Assembly: GCA_038002745.1 (NCBI GenBank)
Contig: JBBODD010000001.1
Span: 3,720,001-3,784,000, forward strand
Reading direction: 5' to 3'
Source: Bacillus sp. FSL H8-0547
GTDB taxonomy: Bacteria > Bacillota > Bacilli > Bacillales > Bacillaceae
DNA: 64,000 nt
Both the position numbers and the translations under genes were made by a program. Positions 43,673 through 52,725 of this stretch are shown piece by piece. Numbering within the stretch: the stretch's first letter is position 1; each line of letters starts with the position of its first letter. The notes below the pieces were generated by a model. It made no database searches. It saw only the letters and a list, made by a program, of their open reading frames with translations, and was not told where the DNA came from.

Positions 43673-44938
43673 ATGGCACAAGTAATCGTACCAGAATTAG
43701 CTGAATCCATCTCAGAAGGAACCATCGCACAATGGCTGAAACAGCCGGGAGACTACGTTGAAAAAGGGGAATATCTGGTTGAACTTGAAACCGATAAAGT
43801 AAACGTTGAACTGACAGCTGATTATTCTGGTGTGCTGAAAGATGTTGTTAAAGATTCAGGAGACACTGTTCAAGTGGGTGAAGTGATCGCTGAAATTGAT
43901 GAAAACGGCGGAGCTTCTTCTGGCGAGGAACAAAAAACTCCTGAGGCAAAACCTGAAGAACCTAAACAAGAAGCGAAAACGGAAGAGCAGCCGAAACCGT
44001 CTGCACCTGTAAAGCAAGAACAGCAGGAAGCGAAGTCACAGCGTCCGATTGCTTCTCCGTCTGCCCGCAAGCTTGCGAGGGAAAAAGGGATTGACCTTTC
44101 CCAGGTTCCATCAGGAGATCCGCTTGGAAGATTGCGCAAGCATGATGTAGAGGCCTATTCGCCTGAAGCTAAGCCGCAGGCGCCAGCTGCTCCTAAACCT
44201 GAAGCGAAACCTGCTGTTACAGCAGATTCTTATGACAAGCCGGTAGAAATTGAGCGCATGTCAAGACGCAGACAAACGATCGCAAAACGTCTTGTAGAAG
44301 TTCAGCAGACAGCAGCGATGCTGACTACGTTTAATGAAGTGGACATGACTGCTGTTATGGACATCCGCAAGCGCCGTAAAGACAAATTCTTCGAACAGCA
44401 CGATGTGCGTCTTGGATTTATGTCATTCTTTACAAAGGCAGTAATCGCAGCTCTTAAAAAATACCCGCTTCTCAACGCTGAGATTCAGGGAGATCAGCTG
44501 ATCATCAAAAAATTCTATGATATCGGCATTGCTGTCTCTGCTCCTGAAGGCCTTGTCGTGCCTGTTGTCCGCGATGCAGACCGCAAATCATTCGCCCAAA
44601 TTGAAGGGGATATCAGTGATCTTGCCGGTAAAGCACAGAAAAACAAGCTGACAATTGCTGACCTTTCAGGAGGCACATTCACGATTACAAACGGAGGCGT
44701 TTTCGGCTCCCTGATGTCAACACCAATCCTTAACGGACCGCAGGTTGGAATTTTGGGCATGCATAAAATCCAGCTTCGCCCTGTGGCAATCGATAAGGAT
44801 ACAATGGAAAACCGTCCAATGATGTACATTGCACTTTCCTACGATCACCGCATCGTCGACGGAAAAGAAGCCGTAAGCTTCCTTGCGACAATCAAAGACC
44901 TTCTTGAAGATCCAGAGTCGCTGCTGATTGAAGGGTAA
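43673..44938 (+). CDS. odhB: dihydrolipoyllysine succinyltransferase (E2)
   Basis: A 421-residue E2 protein. A lipoyl domain (1-78) has the lipoylated Lys42 in [11 protein letters not shown] long Pro/Glu/Lys/Ala linker follows, then the E3/E1-binding domain (about 125-160; [11 protein letters not shown]) and the catalytic domain with His392 and Asp396 in HRIVDG. It transfers succinyl to CoA. GAAGGGAG lies inside the odhA end, and the ATG follows 2 bases after the stop. The dispersed 121-bp repeat begins 2 bases after the odhB stop and supplies its terminator. Confidence 0.97.
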   Translation: MAQVIVPELAESISEGTIAQWLKQPGDYVEKGEYLVELETDKVNVELTADYSGVLKDVVKDSGDTVQVGEVIAEIDENGGASSGEEQKTPEAKPEEPKQEAKTEEQPKPSAPVKQEQQEAKSQRPIASPSARKLAREKGIDLSQVPSGDPLGRLRKHDVEAYSPEAKPQAPAAPKPEAKPAVTADSYDKPVEIERMSRRRQTIAKRLVEVQQTAAMLTTFNEVDMTAVMDIRKRRKDKFFEQHDVRLGFMSFFTKAVIAALKKYPLLNAEIQGDQLIIKKFYDIGIAVSAPEGLVVPVVRDADRKSFAQIEGDISDLAGKAQKNKLTIADLSGGTFTITNGGVFGSLMSTPILNGPQVGILGMHKIQLRPVAIDKDTMENRPMMYIALSYDHRIVDGKEAVSFLATIKDLLEDPESLLIEG

Positions 44939-44940
44939 AA

Positions 44941-45226
44941 AGAAAAGCGGAGCCGACTGTTCAGGCCTGACAGTCAGATAAGAAATCACCGAAAAAGTCC
45001 GGTCTTGACTTTTTCGGTGATTTTGTTCTGGCAGAGGAGTTGGGCGATGGAACTGGACACTAGAAAAGTGGAATCAGCCGTTTAGCTCCGATAGGCAGAT
45101 AAGAAATCTCCGGAAAAGTCCGGTTTTGACTTTTTCGGGGATTTTGTTCTGACAGAGGAGTTGGCTGATGGAACTGGACACCAGAAAAGCGGAATCGCCT
45201 GTTCAGCACCATGCTGAACCCTGAAA
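44941..45226 (+). repeat. 121-bp dispersed repeat, about 2.4 tandem copies
   Basis: Units starting GAAAAGCGG or GAAAAGTGG begin at 44942, 45063 and 45184 (period 121). Each full unit contains a long hairpin (for example ATCACCGAAAAAGTC / GACTTTTTCGGTGAT at 44985-45021) with a T-run, then GGAACTGGACAC. It belongs to the group of GAAAAGCGGA...GGAGCTGGACA intergenic repeats I remember as common in Bacillaceae. The same family appears reversed at 63100-63481. Confidence 0.88.
44985..45026 (+). terminator. repeat-borne terminator after odhB
   Basis: ATCACCGAAAAAGTC / GACTTTTTCGGTGAT, 7-base loop, then TTTTGTT. It is the first clear terminator downstream of odhAB and lies within the 121-bp repeat. 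Confidence 0.75.
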
Positions 45227-45246
45227 ATAAGGCATATAGACTCCAC

Positions 45247-45280
45247 AAAAAAGAGCATCTGCAAAAGATGCTCTTTTTGT
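45247..45280. terminator. bidirectional terminator
   Basis: Stem AAAAAGAGCATCT / AGATGCTCTTTTT, loop of 5; also the end of the OYE gene on the minus strand. Confidence 0.88.
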
Positions 45281-45287
45281 GTTCATT

Positions 45288-46424
45288 CTATTCTTTAACA
45301 GGAAACCAGCCAGGCGTGTTGATAATCGCCTGCCACAGCGGATCAGGAACAACAAGACGATCCTGCGCCTGTTTATCAAGCTGGGTATCAATTTTATCTT
45401 CCTGTCCTTCTTCAATCTTTTGTACCCAGTCAGGGTCGATAATCAGCTCTCTGCCAAGTGCAACAAGAGGAACACCGGTATTCATTGCTTTTACCGCGTC
45501 ATCAGGGGTGTATATGGACCCTACGCCAATAAGGGGAACGCTGTCGCCAACCCGTTCCTGAATAATTTCAAGCCTTGAGCGGGTATCATCAATTCCTCTT
45601 CTTGGAGCTGACCAGTATTCCATTAATGAAATATGAAGATAATCAAGATTCTTCTCTTTCAGGGCATCAACCAGTGCGAGCGTATCTTCCATCGTAATCC
45701 CAGGCGTTTCCGGTTCTTCAGGAGAAAATCTGTATCCTACTAGAAAGTTCTCATCACCAAATTCGGCTGCTGCTTTTTTAACAGAATCAACTACAGCCAA
45801 AGGAAAGGCAAGTCTCTTCTCAAGTGAACCTCCGAATTCGTCTTCGCGCCGATTGCTGTGAGGCGATACGAACTGCTGAATCAGGTATCCATTTGCGCCG
45901 TGAATTTCAACGCCGTCAAATCCTGCCTGAATGGCGCGGCGCGTTGATTCTCCAAAGTCATCGATGATGGAGCGGATCTCATCTATTGTTAAAGCACGCG
46001 GCACAGGCGCCTCGCCAGATGGGTGTCCCTGCTCGGCCGGCACATCGCTTGCGCTCACAACATCTCCTCCTGGAACCAGTTCAGCGGGGACCATTCGTCC
46101 TCCGTGGAAGATTTGCATGATGGCTTTTGCGCCTTTTTCTTTAATGGCTGCAGCCAGCTGTTTTAAGGAAGGAATCATATCGTCAGTGTCACTTCCGAAC
46201 TCTCCCGGGAAGCCCTTTCCGCTTGGAGTCACATACGCGCATGCAGTAATGACCATCCCGGGTCCGCCTGAACGGCGGCTGTAGTAATCCGTTTCTGCTT
46301 TTGTCACAGTGCCGTCATCGTTTGAGGAAAAATTTGTCATGGGGGCCATGACAATCCTGTTCTTTAACTGAACGCCATTCTTAAATGAAAATGGCTGAAG
46401 GAGCTGCTTATACTCTGAATTCAT
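45288..46424 (-). CDS. NADH-dependent flavin oxidoreductase (old yellow enzyme family)
   Basis: A 378-residue FMN TIM-barrel protein of the OYE family (LKNRIVMAPMTNFSS start region, QIFHGGRM, GVEIHGANGYLIQQFVSPHS with the family HxxN, and RREDEFGGS). It resembles B. subtilis YqiG rather than YqjM. It reduces activated C=C bonds of unknown natural substrates. The ATG at 46424 has CGGAGG at 9 bases. It stands alone, converging on the 121-bp repeats. Confidence 0.88.
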   Translation of the reverse strand: MNSEYKQLLQPFSFKNGVQLKNRIVMAPMTNFSSNDDGTVTKAETDYYSRRSGGPGMVITACAYVTPSGKGFPGEFGSDTDDMIPSLKQLAAAIKEKGAKAIMQIFHGGRMVPAELVPGGDVVSASDVPAEQGHPSGEAPVPRALTIDEIRSIIDDFGESTRRAIQAGFDGVEIHGANGYLIQQFVSPHSNRREDEFGGSLEKRLAFPLAVVDSVKKAAAEFGDENFLVGYRFSPEEPETPGITMEDTLALVDALKEKNLDYLHISLMEYWSAPRRGIDDTRSRLEIIQERVGDSVPLIGVGSIYTPDDAVKAMNTGVPLVALGRELIIDPDWVQKIEEGQEDKIDTQLDKQAQDRLVVPDPLWQAIINTPGWFPVKE

Positions 46425-46558
46425 TATTCTCAACCTCCGTATGTTTTCGTTCATCTATCATCATACTTCCGCTTTCGCACAAAATCATTAAATCTGCTCA
46501 TTAGAATTTGTTTCTGCCGATAAAATCATTCATGATAGAGTAACGGAGAGTGATCGTT

Positions 46559-47602
46559 ATGACAAAAATCGAAGTGGAAATTATCCAGGGAAGAGGCACT
46601 TATTTTGACCTTGGCGTGAAGCAGGGAAAGATCCACAGGGGATCAAACCTTTTTGAAAATCATAAAAAGAGACGCGTGAAATCTGCAAAGTCCTACAGCA
46701 CAGAATTAAAGGAGGCAAAACGCCTTATGGAATCTTTTTCCCCGGGTTTGTGGACGGAGCTTGAAGGGCTTTCAGAGGGAATGGAGTGGCCTCTTGCGGA
46801 TGTCATCCATGAATACAGCGGCTATCAGGGAGACTGGAAAAAATCAGGTTGCAGCGCACTGATGCAGGATGGAATTTACGCGAGAAACTACGATTATCAC
46901 CCAAAGACGTATGAAGGCAGGTTTTTAATCTGGCAGCCTGAAACCGCCTATGCAAGCATAGGGTTTGCGACGCGGATGATCGGACGCATGGACGGAATGA
47001 ATGAAAAGGGTCTTGCAGTCGGCTATCACTTTGTGAACCGTCTCAAGCCGGGCGACGGGTTTATTTGCTGCAGCATTGCAAGAATGCTGCTCGATACGTG
47101 CAAATCAACCGAAGAAGCCATTTGGCTGCTGAAAGAAATCCCTCACCGCCACGCATTCAACTACTCCCTCTATGACTCGTCAGGGCATGCGGCAATTGCT
47201 GAAGCGTCAAGCAAAGGCGTTCAGGTGAAAAGAGGGCAAAAGCTTGCCTGCACCAATCATTTTGAATTGGGTGATAAACGTTCTGAAAACAGGAATCGTC
47301 TTGAAGAAACCATGCAAAGAAAGAAGTGGATAGAGGGGCGATTTCATACAGAGCTGAACCCGAAAGACGCTTTTGCTTTTTTCAACCGGACAGATGGTGC
47401 CATATTCAAAAAAGAGTACGGCAACTGGGCTGGAACTCTTCATACAGCTGTATATGTACCTGAAACACTCCAAGTCCTTATAGGCGCAGGGGGAGACAGG
47501 GAGCCGGTTTCAATTGACTTCAAAGATTGGCTGAACGGAAAGGACAGCTTCCTGAAAAGAATAAAAGGAACAATAGAGTCAGATTTAGAATTTCCCTACT
47601 AA
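46559..47602 (+). CDS. C45-family acyltransferase/hydrolase (Ntn-type)
   Basis: A 347-residue protein of the C45/linear-amide hydrolase group (isopenicillin-N acyltransferase-like). The probable nucleophile is Cys98 in SGCSALMQDG, followed by the characteristic YARNYDYHP. The family matures by self-cleavage just before this Cys and then splits or transfers amide-linked acyl groups. The ATG at 46559 follows ACGGAGAG. The natural substrate is unknown. It is transcribed alone or with the downstream RsbR-like gene. Confidence 0.82.
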   Translation: MTKIEVEIIQGRGTYFDLGVKQGKIHRGSNLFENHKKRRVKSAKSYSTELKEAKRLMESFSPGLWTELEGLSEGMEWPLADVIHEYSGYQGDWKKSGCSALMQDGIYARNYDYHPKTYEGRFLIWQPETAYASIGFATRMIGRMDGMNEKGLAVGYHFVNRLKPGDGFICCSIARMLLDTCKSTEEAIWLLKEIPHRHAFNYSLYDSSGHAAIAEASSKGVQVKRGQKLACTNHFELGDKRSENRNRLEETMQRKKWIEGRFHTELNPKDAFAFFNRTDGAIFKKEYGNWAGTLHTAVYVPETLQVLIGAGGDREPVSIDFKDWLNGKDSFLKRIKGTIESDLEFPY

Positions 47603-47678
47603 AAAGCTTGTACACAGCGTTTGAGAGAGATGCTCCAGAGGGTACGGTACAAGAGCAAAGAAAGTTGGGGGAATGTAT

Positions 47679-48434
47679 ATGCAGCAAGTAATTGACATGA
47701 TGAACCGGAACGAGGAGCTGCTTTTTCAGAGATGGGAAGGAAAGGTAGCCAGCCCGAATTTTTTAACGGAAGAGGATAAGCGGAGAACGTTCCAGATCAT
47801 TTTCAGTCAAATCAGCCAATCGGAAAATGAGGCTGTTCATTTCTTTAAAGAATGGATTGACAGGCACTTCAGCGAAGAAGAGTGTTTAAAGTATTTGGTC
47901 ACGTCCATTCAGCAGTTTAAACGAACAATTATTGATGCAATGGAGGATTCGGCCAGTGCAGATGAGCTTTATGAGAAAACGGACAGCTGGTTTGATCCGA
48001 TGATTGCAGAGCTCGTTAAGATCTGCACGGACTGCTGGAATAAAGCATACAGAAAACAGGACAGCATGATTAATGAGCTTTCGGCACCGATTATCCCTAT
48101 ATCAAAAGATGTTTGCATCCTACCGTTAATCGGTGCGGTTCATGATGAACGCGCTGCCGTTATTACCGAAAATCTGCTGCACAGTGTGGAAACCTATCAA
48201 TGCCGTTACGTCATTATTGAGATAACAGGGGTTCCCGTTGTTGATACATATGTGGCGAATCATCTGATTCAGGCAGCTGAAGCGGTAAAACTCCTCGGTG
48301 CACAGTGCATGATTGTCGGGATCAGGCCGGAGATCGCCCAGACCCTTATCAATCTTGGTGTTTCAATGGACAGTATTCAGACGTTTTCCAATTTGCAGAC
48401 CGGCTTAAGATTCATTCAGATGAAAGAAAAATAA
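47679..48434 (+). CDS. RsbR-family STAS-domain protein
   Basis: A 251-residue stressosome-type protein: an N-terminal helical (non-haem globin-like) sensor domain (1-125) and a C-terminal STAS domain (about 135-250), which contains the conserved VVDTYVANHLI motif with the phosphorylatable Thr. RsbR paralogues control sigma-B through RsbS/RsbT. I start at the second ATG (TTGGGGGA at 7-8 bases). No rsbS/rsbT lies nearby. It is not at the place where rsbRC (yojH) is found in B. subtilis. Confidence 0.85.
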   Translation: MQQVIDMMNRNEELLFQRWEGKVASPNFLTEEDKRRTFQIIFSQISQSENEAVHFFKEWIDRHFSEEECLKYLVTSIQQFKRTIIDAMEDSASADELYEKTDSWFDPMIAELVKICTDCWNKAYRKQDSMINELSAPIIPISKDVCILPLIGAVHDERAAVITENLLHSVETYQCRYVIIEITGVPVVDTYVANHLIQAAEAVKLLGAQCMIVGIRPEIAQTLINLGVSMDSIQTFSNLQTGLRFIQMKEK

Positions 48435-48564
48435 GGTCCTGGAAGGGGCCTTTAAATACGCCTTTAAGTTTACATAATAAAATTATTTTGCACTAATACG
48501 ATGAAGGAATTTATTTCTTTTTGTCGAATAAGAACACGAAATGATTTTTTGAGGGGTGTACATA

Positions 48565-50352
48565 ATGATTACTTTTAATCAGCCGGATGTCGAGCAATTT
48601 TTGAACGTGCTGTCCATTCAGGATTTCATCGTTTCACCTGATGGCAATCAGCTCGTTTTCAGTACAAATATCGGAGGCCATTACAATCTGTGGGCGATGG
48701 ATCTTCCAAACCACTATCCATATCCTCTGACAACCGTAAATCAGGCATGCGGCAGTCTGGCTTATAACAGCCGGGCGGATTTTATCCTTGCAGGCTTTGA
48801 CAGGGACGGGGATGAAAATACGCAGCTTTATGCCTTGTCCAAAAAGGGAGGTGCCCAGAGCCCGCTGCGTCTGGCTGAAGGCGAACGCCATATGCAGCCG
48901 TTTTTTTCAAAGGACGAAAAATCGCTGTATTACACATCAACTAAAAATGGCCATGAAAAAAACCTTGCAGTATACCGCTATGAAATTGATAGCGGAAAAG
49001 AGGAACTGATGCTCAAGGGCACAGATGCGCCCATTTATTTGCTTGCTGTGTCACCGCAAGAAACAAGCTTTGCATTTATAAAGAATTTCAGCAATACGTC
49101 ATCTCTCCTCTATGTTGGAAAAGACGGAGAAAACATACTAGCTGCACCGGAAAGCGAAGTCTCTTACACGCAGAATGATGCTGTATACATATCAGAGGAT
49201 GACCTCTATTTTCTGACGAACTATGAATCAGACTTTTCCTATCTGGCAAAGTTTCACCTTCCTTCAAAGAGTTTTGCAAAGGTTCTGCAGCTTGAAGGCA
49301 AAGACTTCAGTACTCTGAAATATGATTCTTTTTCCGGCAAATTCTATATCATTGCAGAAAAAGGGGTCAAGGATGAGCTCTATAGCTTTAATCTGTCGGA
49401 TCAATCCTATGAGCAGCTTAACGTACCTGCCGACCGCATCAGCAAACTGCAAATCACAAAGGAAGGCAAGCTCTTCCTCCTTGGACAGTCTGCCATAATG
49501 CCGCTGAATATCTTCAGCAGAACACCGTCACACTCATGGCAGCAAGTAACCAATCACGGTGTGCCTGGACTCTCACCGGAGGATCTGGTAAATCCGGAGA
49601 CCGTAACCTATCCTTCTTTCGACGGGATGGCCATTGAAGCTTCTCTTTACAGGGCACATTCTGAAGTAAGCAACCACCACATGATTATCTGGCCTCATGG
49701 CGGTCCTCAATCTGCTGAGACCAATGCATTCAGGGCTTTGTTTCAATATCTTCTGAAAAGCGGCTACAGCATTTTTGCACCCAATTTCAGAGGATCAACA
49801 CGATATGGCCTATCTTTTTCAAAATTGGTTGAAGGAGACTGGGGAAATGGGCCGCGATTTGACATGACGGCCGGAATTGACTGGCTGATTGGGGAAGGGC
49901 TTGCTGATAAAGAGAAAATCTTTCTGATGGGCGGAAGCTATGGCGGCTATATGGCTCTGCTGCTGCACGGACGTCACGCTGACTACTTCAAAGCGGTAGT
50001 GGATATTTTCGGGCCGAGCGATCTTTTTTCGTTTATTGAGAGTGTACCGGAATTCTGGAAGCCGGCAATGGATCAGTGGGTAGGCAATCCTGAACGCGAC
50101 CGTGAAAAACTGATTGATTTTTCACCGATTACTCATATTGATGGCATGACAAAGCCGATGCTCGTGATCCAAGGGGCAAACGATCCCCGTGTTGTCAAAG
50201 CAGAGTCTGATAAGATTGTAGAAGCATTGCGGCAAAAAGGAAGAAAGACAGACTATATAGTGCTTGAAAACGAAGGACATGGATTTTCGAAAAAAGAAAA
50301 TGAGATTCTTGTATACAAAGCAATTGCTGATTTCTTGAATCAGCATCTCTAA
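48565..50352 (+). CDS. S9-family prolyl oligopeptidase-like serine peptidase
   Basis: A 595-residue protein with an N-terminal beta-propeller (about 20-330) and a C-terminal alpha/beta-hydrolase domain. The nucleophile Ser458 is in GGSYGG, the acid lies in QGANDPRV and the His in ENEGHGF. There is no signal peptide, so it is likely cytosolic. The ATG at 48565 is preceded by TGAGGGG at 8-9 bases. The SDR gene begins 15 bases after its end, suggesting an operon with the next genes. Confidence 0.87.
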   Translation: MITFNQPDVEQFLNVLSIQDFIVSPDGNQLVFSTNIGGHYNLWAMDLPNHYPYPLTTVNQACGSLAYNSRADFILAGFDRDGDENTQLYALSKKGGAQSPLRLAEGERHMQPFFSKDEKSLYYTSTKNGHEKNLAVYRYEIDSGKEELMLKGTDAPIYLLAVSPQETSFAFIKNFSNTSSLLYVGKDGENILAAPESEVSYTQNDAVYISEDDLYFLTNYESDFSYLAKFHLPSKSFAKVLQLEGKDFSTLKYDSFSGKFYIIAEKGVKDELYSFNLSDQSYEQLNVPADRISKLQITKEGKLFLLGQSAIMPLNIFSRTPSHSWQQVTNHGVPGLSPEDLVNPETVTYPSFDGMAIEASLYRAHSEVSNHHMIIWPHGGPQSAETNAFRALFQYLLKSGYSIFAPNFRGSTRYGLSFSKLVEGDWGNGPRFDMTAGIDWLIGEGLADKEKIFLMGGSYGGYMALLLHGRHADYFKAVVDIFGPSDLFSFIESVPEFWKPAMDQWVGNPERDREKLIDFSPITHIDGMTKPMLVIQGANDPRVVKAESDKIVEALRQKGRKTDYIVLENEGHGFSKKENEILVYKAIADFLNQHL

Positions 50353-50367
50353 AAAGCAGGTGTAGGA

Positions 50368-51138
50368 ATGAATAACAGAAAAATGGCGATTGTCACCGGA
50401 GCAAGCAGACAATCAGGCATCGGGGCAGCCATATGCGTTGAGCTTGCTGAGGCAGGCATCGATATCTTTTTTACTTACTATAGACCCTATGATTCCGAGC
50501 AGCCGTGGGGTTCTTTGAAGGAAGACATAGAAAAACTGGAAGAGAGCATCGTTCAAAAGGGAGTCCGCTGCGCCAGCATGGAGCTTGATTTAACAGATCC
50601 AGCATCTTTTTCCATGCTGTTTGACAAGGCGGAGAGAACGCTTGGCGAGGCTGCCGTTCTTATTAACAATGCAGCCTACTCTGTCTATAGCGATGCAGAA
50701 ACACTTACATCTGCTATTCTGGATCGTCACTATCTACTAAATGTGCGGGCTCCAATCATGCTGAGCACCGAGTTTGCGAGGAGATTTACAAAAGGACGGG
50801 GAGGAAGAGTGATCACCCTCACTTCCGGACAGTCGCTTGGCCCGATGCCCGGTGAGCTTGCTTATGCGGCAACAAAAGCATGTATACCAGACATGACAAA
50901 AACGCTGGCAGCTGAAATCGGCCATAAGGGGATCACAGTCAATGCCGTGAATCCCGGTCCGACAGATACTGGCTGGATGACGGATGAAATAAAGGCTTCT
51001 CTGCTTTTGAAATTTCCGGCGGGGAGAATCGGCAAGCCTGAGGATGCTGCCAGGCTTATTGCCTTTTTGGCAAGTGAGCAAAGCGAGTGGATCACCGGCC
51101 AGACGATACATTCAGAAGGCGGATTTATCCGATCATGA
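50368..51138 (+). CDS. short-chain dehydrogenase/reductase
   Basis: A 256-residue SDR with an unusual cofactor loop VTGASRQSGIG (one or two residues longer than the classical TGxxxGIG), NNAA in place of NNAG, and catalytic YAATK. The longer loop resembles SDRs of the 3-ketoacyl or aminoglycoside-gene-neighbour group. Substrate unknown. AGGTGTAGGA precedes the ATG. It is followed by the Eis-like acetyltransferase gene 17 bases downstream. Confidence 0.85.
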   Translation: MNNRKMAIVTGASRQSGIGAAICVELAEAGIDIFFTYYRPYDSEQPWGSLKEDIEKLEESIVQKGVRCASMELDLTDPASFSMLFDKAERTLGEAAVLINNAAYSVYSDAETLTSAILDRHYLLNVRAPIMLSTEFARRFTKGRGGRVITLTSGQSLGPMPGELAYAATKACIPDMTKTLAAEIGHKGITVNAVNPGPTDTGWMTDEIKASLLLKFPAGRIGKPEDAARLIAFLASEQSEWITGQTIHSEGGFIRS

Positions 51139-51155
51139 AAGAGGGGACTATCAAG

Positions 51156-52307
51156 ATGACAGTCGTGAAACTGACAAAAGAGCATTATAAAGAAGCAATG
51201 AAATTATCAGAATATGCTTTTCAGTACAAAGTACCTGAGGAGAAGGTGGAAGAACGGCTGGATTTGATGGATAAACATCATCAGCTGTATGGTGTCTTTT
51301 CAGGAGAAGAGCTTGCAGCAAAGCTTCATTTGCTGCCTTTAGAGGTGTATATCGGAGGACGGACAGTAAAAATGGGCGGAGTCGCCGGTGTAGCGACATA
51401 TCCTGAATACCGCAGAAGCGGGTTTGTCCGGGAAATGCTGACGGATCTGCTGGAAACGATGAAAAATGAAGGCTGTACGATTTCCATGCTTCATCCCTTT
51501 TCTGTTCCTTTTTACCGGAAATACGGGTGGGAACTTTTCAGCAGCCATTTAAAAGCATCTTTAAAATCTGAGAGTCTTGTCATGAAAAAACAGGTTCCTG
51601 GAACTGTAAAGCGTCATGCCGGAAAGGATGGTCATTCCGAAGAAATTGAGAAGGTTTATGATCAGTTTGCTTCGAGATTTTCAGGCATGCTGAAAAGGGA
51701 AACGAGATGGTGGCAGCAATCCATATACAGCGAAGATACCTATGCAGCAGTCTATTACAATGAAAGCGGTACGGCAGAAGGGTATCTCCTATATGAAGTG
51801 AAGGATTCCAAAATGACCGTGGAAGAGTTTGTTCCGCTGACACCTTCAGCGAGAACGGGTTTATGGAATTTTATCTGCCAGCATGACTCGATGATCAAAG
51901 ACCTTGAAATCACCACGTTTGAAAGCGATCCTCTTTTCTATTCATTAAAAGAGCCAAGAATCAAAGCAGAAGTGACTCCTTACTTTATGGCAAGAATTGT
52001 AGATGCTGAAGCCTTTTTAAAAGACTATGAATTTGCTTCACAAGAACGCACAGTCCTCACGATCAAGGATGAACATGCTCCGTGGAATAATGGGACGTAC
52101 GAGATCAGCGATGGAAACGTGACGAAAACAGACGCTGAGAAAGGCGAAATCAGCCTTTCCATTAATGCGCTGACAGCAGCATTACTTGGATATAAGCGGC
52201 CGTCGGTTTTATATGATATTGGGGAAATGGAAGGCAGTGAAGAGGCTGCAATCCGTCTCGAACGGCTGATTCCGGAGAGAAAATCGTTTTTCTATGATTT
52301 CTTTTAA
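51156..52307 (+). CDS. Eis-like GNAT N-acetyltransferase
   Basis: A 383-residue protein of the Eis group: an N-terminal GNAT domain with VAGVATYPEYRRSGF acetyl-CoA loop, a second GNAT-like fold and a C-terminal SCP2-like domain ending in the carboxylate-proximal FFYDFF. Eis enzymes acetylate amines on several substrates, including aminoglycosides in mycobacteria; Bacillus members have unknown targets. The ATG at 51156 is about 10 bases after GAGGGG. It closes the S9 peptidase-SDR-Eis gene string. Confidence 0.86.
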   Translation: MTVVKLTKEHYKEAMKLSEYAFQYKVPEEKVEERLDLMDKHHQLYGVFSGEELAAKLHLLPLEVYIGGRTVKMGGVAGVATYPEYRRSGFVREMLTDLLETMKNEGCTISMLHPFSVPFYRKYGWELFSSHLKASLKSESLVMKKQVPGTVKRHAGKDGHSEEIEKVYDQFASRFSGMLKRETRWWQQSIYSEDTYAAVYYNESGTAEGYLLYEVKDSKMTVEEFVPLTPSARTGLWNFICQHDSMIKDLEITTFESDPLFYSLKEPRIKAEVTPYFMARIVDAEAFLKDYEFASQERTVLTIKDEHAPWNNGTYEISDGNVTKTDAEKGEISLSINALTAALLGYKRPSVLYDIGEMEGSEEAAIRLERLIPERKSFFYDFF

Positions 52308-52336
52308 CAGGCACGACTCTGAAATAAAGGATTCTC

Positions 52337-52651
52337 ATGAAAAGGAGGTCAACGACGCTGGCGGATAAAACATTGAGGACTTGTAAAAATGGCCACAATT
52401 ATGTTAAAAGCTCGGATTGCCCAATTTGCCCTGTGTGCGAATCGGAGATAGAGATTGAGAGTGATTTTCTTTCAAAGATAGGTGCACCTGCCAGAAGAGC
52501 TCTCGAACGGAACAATATTACCTCACTTCAGCGCCTGTCAGAGTATAGTGAACCGGATATTTTGAAACTGCATGGAGTGGGTCCGAGTACAATTCCAAAG
52601 TTAAGAGCCGCTTTGGAAGATGCTGGTTTATCATTTAAGAGTACGAAATAA
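52337..52651 (+). CDS. zinc-ribbon plus alpha-CTD/HhH-like small protein
   Basis: A small protein of up to 104 residues. The N-terminal part has a Cys/His cluster (TCKNGHNY, CPICPVCE) that can hold zinc. The C-terminal 60 residues look like the RNA polymerase alpha C-terminal/helix-hairpin-helix fold (RRALERNNITSLQRLSEYS, LHGVGPSTIPKLRAAL). The start is doubtful: ATG 52337 has AAAGGA before it, but a perfect AAGGAGG sits 9 bases before a CTG at 52358, which would give a start at ADKTLRTCKNGH, where relatives seem to begin. It may bind DNA or RNA; function unknown. Confidence 0.78.
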   Translation: MKRRSTTLADKTLRTCKNGHNYVKSSDCPICPVCESEIEIESDFLSKIGAPARRALERNNITSLQRLSEYSEPDILKLHGVGPSTIPKLRAALEDAGLSFKSTK

Positions 52652-52693
52652 CATATAGGTCAAGTGAAGTCTGACAGCGTAAGCAGCGTGCAA

Positions 52694-52725
52694 AAGAGGA
52701 GCCTTAAGGAAAAGGCTCCTTTTCT
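52694..52725. terminator. bidirectional terminator
   Basis: Stem AGGAGCC / GGCTCCT with a 10-base loop and T-rich or A-rich flanks, between converging genes. Confidence 0.85.

Noticed and set aside
47207-47473. 88-codon minus-strand frame and other long antisense frames within genes
   Set aside because: These are shadows of well supported genes and lack binding sites.
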